Shown: piece by piece, positions 6,105 through 9,250 of the stretch
Layout of the letters: the number at the start of each line of letters is the position of its first letter
How positions within the stretch are numbered: position 1 is the first letter of the stretch
Assembly: GCA_947627145.1 (NCBI GenBank)
Contig: CANQUW010000037.1
Coordinates: forward strand, 1-9,250
DNA from: an uncultured Bacilli bacterium
GTDB taxonomy: Bacteria > Bacillota_I > Bacilli_A > RF39 > UBA660
Direction: 5' to 3'
DNA length: 9,250 nt
Position numbers and translations under genes: made by a program
Notes under the pieces: model-generated
Seen by the model: the letters and a program-made list of their open reading frames with translations, nothing else
The model's database searches: none
Told to the model about the DNA's origin: nothing

Positions 6105-8413
6105 AATATAATATAAGACACCTCTCTTTTAACAATTAACTCCTTTAATTTTTCTTTCTTCAACATCACCTTTTTAGGTTTCTTTTTCTTACCAATATTT
6201 CTTCTTTCTAAAAGTAAGAATATAAAACTTGCTATAAATAATGATGAATAAGTACCAGCAATTAAACCAAATAGCATAGCTAAGTTAAATGTTAGTATTC
6301 CACTAGATCCAAGTACAATAAGTGCAAGTACTGGAAGTAATGTTGTAATAGATGTATAAATAGAACGAAGTAATGTATCAGCAATTGCATGATTTGTTTC
6401 TTCATCTAGTTTTTCTCGTGTCATTTTTCTATCTTCTATTTTAGATAAATTCTCACGTATCCTATCAAATGTAACTATAGTATCATTTATAGAATATCCA
6501 ATAATCGCAAGTATTGCTGCTATAAACATAACAGAAATCTCTAAATGGAAAATACTAAATAAAGCAAATACAATTAACACATCATGTACTAAAGCAATAA
6601 CTGATGCAATAGCATAACTTACTTTAAAGCGAATAGATATATATATAATTATACCAATAATAGATATAAGTACTGAAAGTATAGCATTCTTAGTAAGTTC
6701 TTCTTTAACTATATTACTAATAACACTAATATCTACTTTAGCATCATATTTATCTTCAAAATATTTATTTACATTCTTAACATCATCTGCATCTAAAACA
6801 TCTTTAACATTCATTGTAGCTTCATCATCTTGATAAGTAATATCTCTTACATCAAGTTTTAATTCATTTAAATCTTTCTTTAATTCTTTACTACTAACTT
6901 TATCTTTTGTAACAATAGTAATATCACTACCAGCTTGATAATCTATTCCAAGATTAAACCCACGTGTTAAGAAGAATACTGCTCCAACTGCAATTACTAT
7001 ACAAGATATACAAGTAAATATAGGTCCATATTTTACAAAATTAATTTTTCTAAATACATTAACATGTTTCTTCTCTCCCTTATTAACATTAGGAACATTT
7101 TTAGGATCTACATTAATAAATAATTTTAATTTATCATTAAAATAATCATTCTTAATAAACACAGAAAGTAATAATCTACTAAGAAGTACCATAGTAAGCA
7201 TAGTAACTATAACAGTAATAATCAACATTGTAGCAAATCCCTTAACACTACTTTCTCCAAATATAAACATTATAATCGCAACAAGTAATGTTGTAAGGTT
7301 GGAATCAAGTATAGTTCTAAAACTAGACTTACTACCATTCTTAAATGCTAAAGGTAAGCTTCTACCATGATAAAGTTCATCTTGAATACGAGAAAACATT
7401 AACACATTAGCATCCACAGCCATTCCTATACCTAAAACAAGTGCCGCAATGCCTGGAAGAGTTAAAACACTTCCAATTACCCAACTTGTAAAAAATACAA
7501 GGAATGTATAAAAGATAAGTGAAAATACTGATATTAATCCACTAAAATGATAAACACCTAGTAATAACACAAATATCAAAATAATTCCAATAACTCCGGC
7601 GATAAATGTCTTCTCTAAAGTAGCATCTCCAAACGATGCCCCTACTGTTTTTGAGGAAATCTCAGTAAGTTTTGAAGGAAGAGAACCTGAGTTAATTAAA
7701 TCAACTAAGTTATTAACTTCTTCTTCAGTAAAATTACCTTGAATAATAACATCACTTGCAAATCCTTGTGAAACAGTCGCTGCACTTAAACAATTAGATT
7801 CACTTGTACCACAACTACTTCCCTCATTTTGATAACTATCTTCTTTTTCATCAAAATCTAACCAAATAACCATTAAATTATCTTGTTGTTTCGAAAGCTT
7901 ACTAGTAGCTGCATAAAATTTATCTTTATCCTTAACAGATAATGCTACTGCAGGATTTCCATTAGCATCTTGGCTAACTTTCGCACCACCAGCATTCAAA
8001 ACAGATGACTCCATTAAAAGATTATTATTAGTATCTCTAAAAGAAAGAGTCGCAACTGTAGATAATTGTTTACGTGCACTATCAGCATCTGTAACACCTG
8101 CAAGTTTAACACGTATCTTATCTCCTTCTATAATAATCTCTGGTTCACTAACACCAAGACTATCAATTCTTTTACTTAAAGTTTTATAAGTAGCAGTAAT
8201 CTTTTCTTGAGTCATTTTAGAACCATCCACACTATCTACTTTATATAAAACTTCAAATCCTCCTTTTAAGTCAAGACCAAATTTTAAATCTTTAAAAATT
8301 GGTATTAAACATAAACATGCACATACACAACAAACAGTAACTATTAAACTATTAATAATTACTTTTTTCATACCCTCATTTTTCTTCTTGTTTTTTTCTT
8401 TCATTCTTATCAC
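6101..8413 (-). CDS. secDF: Fused SecD-SecF protein export membrane protein
   Basis: Accessory subunit of the Sec translocon that uses the proton motive force to help pull preproteins across the membrane. The 770 residues hold SecD and SecF in one chain, as in B. subtilis SecDF (737). The SecD half has TM1 at about 17-38, the motif GLDLKGG (46-52), a large extracytoplasmic P1 domain (about 40-268) and TMs to about 420, with D334 in MAVDANVLMF. The SecF half starts with a TM near 462-482, has NLGIDYQAG (487-495), a P4 domain to about 575, D644 in SINDTIVTFDRI and R683 in LLRSIYTS. D334, D644 and R683 correspond to proton-path residues of Thermus SecDF. The C-terminal tail is lysine-rich. P1 has two cysteines, C201 and C208. 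The start is uncertain: GTG at 8413 has GAGG five bases upstream (8419-8422); ATG at 8404 and ATG at 8371 are alternatives. It overlaps the upstream gene by 38 or 29 bases in the first two cases. Confidence 0.96.
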   Translation of the reverse strand: MIRMKEKNKKKNEGMKKVIINSLIVTVCCVCACLCLIPIFKDLKFGLDLKGGFEVLYKVDSVDGSKMTQEKITATYKTLSKRIDSLGVSEPEIIIEGDKIRVKLAGVTDADSARKQLSTVATLSFRDTNNNLLMESSVLNAGGAKVSQDANGNPAVALSVKDKDKFYAATSKLSKQQDNLMVIWLDFDEKEDSYQNEGSSCGTSESNCLSAATVSQGFASDVIIQGNFTEEEVNNLVDLINSGSLPSKLTEISSKTVGASFGDATLEKTFIAGVIGIILIFVLLLGVYHFSGLISVFSLIFYTFLVFFTSWVIGSVLTLPGIAALVLGIGMAVDANVLMFSRIQDELYHGRSLPLAFKNGSKSSFRTILDSNLTTLLVAIIMFIFGESSVKGFATMLIITVIVTMLTMVLLSRLLLSVFIKNDYFNDKLKLFINVDPKNVPNVNKGEKKHVNVFRKINFVKYGPIFTCISCIVIAVGAVFFLTRGFNLGIDYQAGSDITIVTKDKVSSKELKKDLNELKLDVRDITYQDDEATMNVKDVLDADDVKNVNKYFEDKYDAKVDISVISNIVKEELTKNAILSVLISIIGIIIYISIRFKVSYAIASVIALVHDVLIVFALFSIFHLEISVMFIAAILAIIGYSINDTIVTFDRIRENLSKIEDRKMTREKLDEETNHAIADTLLRSIYTSITTLLPVLALIVLGSSGILTFNLAMLFGLIAGTYSSLFIASFIFLLLERRNIGKKKKPKKVMLKKEKLKELIVKREVSYIIL
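6119..6127 (-). promoter_or_regulatory. Candidate relA ribosome binding site with long spacing
   Basis: AGAGAGGTG, encoded within the last codons of secDF, is the same element used by the AI-2E-type gene and hisS, where it sits six bases from the start. Here 14 bases separate it from the relA ATG. No ATG, GTG or TTG lies between them in the relA frame. Initiation may therefore rely on coupling through the ATGA stop-start overlap. Confidence 0.5.
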
Positions 8414-8666
8414 TTCTTCCTCTTCTTGTTTTTTTACCTATTAAATAGTAATTAAATCTCTTATTGTCGATATGTAATATATCACTAACTATATCAGAAA
8501 GCATCAAATCTTGACTATGTGACCATTTATATAATACTAAATAATCCCAAATTTCTTTGATTTTAACATTCTTAAATCCAAGTCGATTTAATTCTACTTT
8601 TTTAGCTTCCAAGGCAGGTTTTACTCTTTCAAACAGCTCTTCTTGACTATCAAATTCAAAATCCAT
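8376..8666 (-). CDS. comN: ComN-like post-transcriptional regulator (PF13797-type)
   Basis: A 96-residue soluble protein resembling the small family typified by B. subtilis ComN, which affects comE mRNA and localises at the division site and poles. The family pattern is seen in RVKPALEAKKVELNRLGF (14-31), then KEIWDYLVLYKW (37-48), then LSDIVSDILHIDNKRFNYYL (56-75). The C-terminus (78-96) is lysine/arginine/glutamate-rich and probably disordered. Position supports the call, because comN is just upstream of secDF in Bacillus. The start ATG follows AAGGAAG by seven bases (8674-8680). The 3' end overlaps the probable secDF start, so the two are likely translated together. It is the first gene of the operon, directly after the candidate promoter. 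The molecular role in this organism is unknown; there is no com operon in view. Confidence 0.8.
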   Translation of the reverse strand: MDFEFDSQEELFERVKPALEAKKVELNRLGFKNVKIKEIWDYLVLYKWSHSQDLMLSDIVSDILHIDNKRFNYYLIGKKTRRGRSDKNERKKQEEK

Positions 8667-8692
8667 AAAACCACTTCCTTTGAACTACACTT

Positions 8693-8698
8693 ATTATA
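8693..8698 (-). promoter_or_regulatory. Probable operon promoter, -10 box
   Basis: TATAAT on the minus strand, a perfect sigma-A -10 hexamer, lies 26 bases before the comN-like start, giving a leader of about 20 bases. The -35 position (8715-8721) is poor (TTTTAT-like) and no extended -10 TG is present. The promoter may therefore be weak or activator-dependent. It is the only good candidate in front of the seven-gene run. Confidence 0.5.
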
Positions 8699-8714
8699 CT
8701 AGAAAACTAGAAAA
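8699..8714 (-). repeat. Two tandem copies of an 8-bp repeat next to the -10 box
   Basis: TTTTCTAG occurs twice head to tail on the minus strand, immediately upstream of TATAAT, filling the spacer between the -10 and any -35. A third CTAG is at 8729-8732 in the loop of the adjacent terminator. The placement suits an operator, but function is inference. Confidence 0.6.
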
Positions 8715-8749
8715 AATAAAAGTAAAATCTAGTAAATTCTACTTTTATT
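8711..8749 (-). terminator. Rho-independent terminator after the Rpn-tail-like gene
   Basis: Arms 8715-8728 and 8736-8749 pair over 14 positions around a 7-base loop (8729-8735). In minus-strand RNA one pair is G-U; on the plus strand the same position is an A-C mismatch, which favours use on the minus strand. A run of six T (8716-8711) ends the 3' arm and continues past it. The stem is AT-rich, as expected here. It lies about 40 bases after the small gene stop and overlaps the -35 area of the next promoter. Confidence 0.6.
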
Positions 8750-8789
8750 CCATAAACAAATATCAATATAATCACTAAAACATAGTAAT

Positions 8790-9053
8790 CTATAAACATA
8801 TATTTCGTATTTGAGCTTCACTAAAGCCAGTTACTTTTTTTATAATGTTCATACTAACATTAGATTTATATAATTTCTTTGCTGTATCTATTTTATTTTG
8901 TTCAATACCAAGATTTTTCCCTTCGGCTTTTCCTAATTCTCTAGCCTCTGCTAATTCCATTGGTCTGTATTCTTCATCTGCTTCAATTGATGCCCATGAA
9001 AAATCTAAGTCTAATTCATCACTAGCTTCTTTTGCTTTCTTTCTATATGCCAT
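8790..9053 (-). CDS. Small protein resembling the C-terminal tail of Rpn/PD-(D/E)XK transposase-like nucleases
   Basis: An 87-residue protein, charged and soluble. Residues 31-52 (MELAEARELGKAEGKNLGIEQ region) and 54-87, with AKKLYKSNVSMNIIKKVTGF followed by SEAQIRNICL, follow the tail pattern of the Rpn/TIGR01784 family: Gly-x-x-x-Gly repeats, then an A-x-x-L-x-x-x-x-x-S-x-x-x-I-x-x-x-T-G-x-S helix-turn-helix-like end. The nuclease domain that normally precedes this tail is absent, and no matching coding sequence precedes it in the window. The ATG at 9053 is chosen because GGGAGGAGG lies eight bases upstream (9062-9070); an extension to a TTG at 9083 would place this site inside the gene. 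It may be a stand-alone short gene of a kind known to accompany Rpn families, or a degraded remnant with a restored start. The strong ribosome site and downstream terminator favour expression. Family assignment is by pattern memory. Confidence 0.55.
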   Translation of the reverse strand: MAYRKKAKEASDELDLDFSWASIEADEEYRPMELAEARELGKAEGKNLGIEQNKIDTAKKLYKSNVSMNIIKKVTGFSEAQIRNICL

Positions 9054-9061
9054 ATAAATAT

Positions 9062-9070
9062 CCTCCTCCC
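9062..9070 (-). promoter_or_regulatory. Strong ribosome binding site of the Rpn-tail-like gene
   Basis: GGGAGGAGG, the best Shine-Dalgarno match in the window, is eight bases from the ATG at 9053 and sets the start of the short protein. Confidence 0.75.
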
Positions 9071-9076
9071 ATAATA

Positions 9077-9106
9077 AAGTCAAGTATTTCTTACAAAATT
9101 TGACTT
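9077..9106. repeat. 7-bp inverted repeat upstream of the small gene
   Basis: AAGTCAA (9077-9083) and TTGACTT (9100-9106) are perfect inverted repeats separated by 16 bases. They lie just before the ribosome binding site, so they could be an operator or a leader hairpin. No convincing -10/-35 pair was found for the small gene. Confidence 0.45.
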
Positions 9107-9187
9107 AATTTTATGTTTTTTTATTTGTTTTACATTTTTTATGTAATTATTCTTATTTATTTTTGGAATTTTAAGTATACTGAAAAC

Positions 9188-9230
9188 ATCTAACCTATAT
9201 TAATTTTTAAAAATTAATATAATTTTAGAT
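9188..9230. repeat. Long AT-only palindrome with outer inverted arms
   Basis: Positions 9196-9221 form a perfect 26-bp palindrome made only of A and T, centred between 9208 and 9209. Outside it ATCTAA (9188-9193) pairs with TTAGAT (9225-9230) across a small internal loop, so the whole element can fold as a 19-bp interrupted hairpin. No T-run follows on either strand, which argues against a standard terminator. The region 9054-9250 otherwise holds no coding sequence that I can support. Confidence 0.6.
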
Positions 9231-9250
9231 TGACTAATCAACTTATCTTT

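Noticed and set aside
8383..8435. Poly-A runs of seven as phase-variable slippery tracts
   Set aside because: Short A-runs are common throughout this AT-rich DNA, and both genes are housekeeping and intact.
8845..9057. Plus-strand open frame of 70 codons opposite the Rpn-tail-like gene
   Set aside because: The minus strand has a strong ribosome binding site and a recognisable tail pattern. The plus-strand product is a mirror of it with no clear start signal.
77..9083. Mycoplasma-type genetic code (TGA as Trp), suggested by the very low GC
   Set aside because: TGA ends the comN-like gene, secDF, relA and dtd at the expected family lengths, and Trp is encoded by TGG.
9130..9146. TTACAT/ATGTAA inverted repeat with a 5-base loop as a terminator
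   Set aside because: The stem is only six AT-rich pairs and no gene ends nearby. A chance match is likely.

Overview
The window looks like chromosomal DNA from a very AT-rich, low-GC Gram-positive bacterium, probably an uncultured gut Bacilli/Firmicutes lineage. TGA is used as a stop codon (comN-like gene, secDF, relA, dtd), so this is not a Mycoplasma-type code-4 genome. Ribosome binding sites match the Firmicutes anti-Shine-Dalgarno well, and AGAGAGGTG recurs. The gene order comN - secDF - relA - dtd - hisS is a thinned version of the known Bacillus subtilis neighbourhood comN-secDF-recJ-apt-relA-dtd-hisS-aspS. All genes lie on the minus strand, so they are transcribed from high to low coordinates.

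Layout in transcription order. 9250-9054: AT-rich non-coding DNA with a perfect 26-bp palindrome and smaller inverted repeats. 9053-8790: a small 87-residue protein resembling the C-terminal tail of Rpn/PD-(D/E)XK transposase-like nucleases, followed by a stem-loop terminator (8711-8749). 8693-8714: a -10 box preceded by two tandem 8-bp repeats, the likely operon promoter. 8666-77: seven tightly packed genes: comN-like regulator, secDF, relA/spoT homologue, dtd, AI-2E-family membrane protein, hisS, and a divergent protein with an M3-like metallopeptidase signature. Junctions are overlaps or gaps of at most 22 bases, so the seven are probably one operon. 76-1: an 11-bp inverted repeat and a possible promoter for whatever lies beyond the left edge.

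Functionally the operon groups protein export (SecDF), stringent response (Rel), translation quality control (Dtd), tRNA charging (HisRS), a membrane permease and two less certain proteins. This is mostly ordinary housekeeping. The least ordinary items are the roughly half-length M3-like protein at the operon end, an altered hydrolase active site in Rel (one-residue insertion, D to E, R to S), and the promoter/terminator region with tandem repeats. I saw no CRISPR, tRNA, rRNA, phage or intact transposon, and no convincing new multi-gene system.
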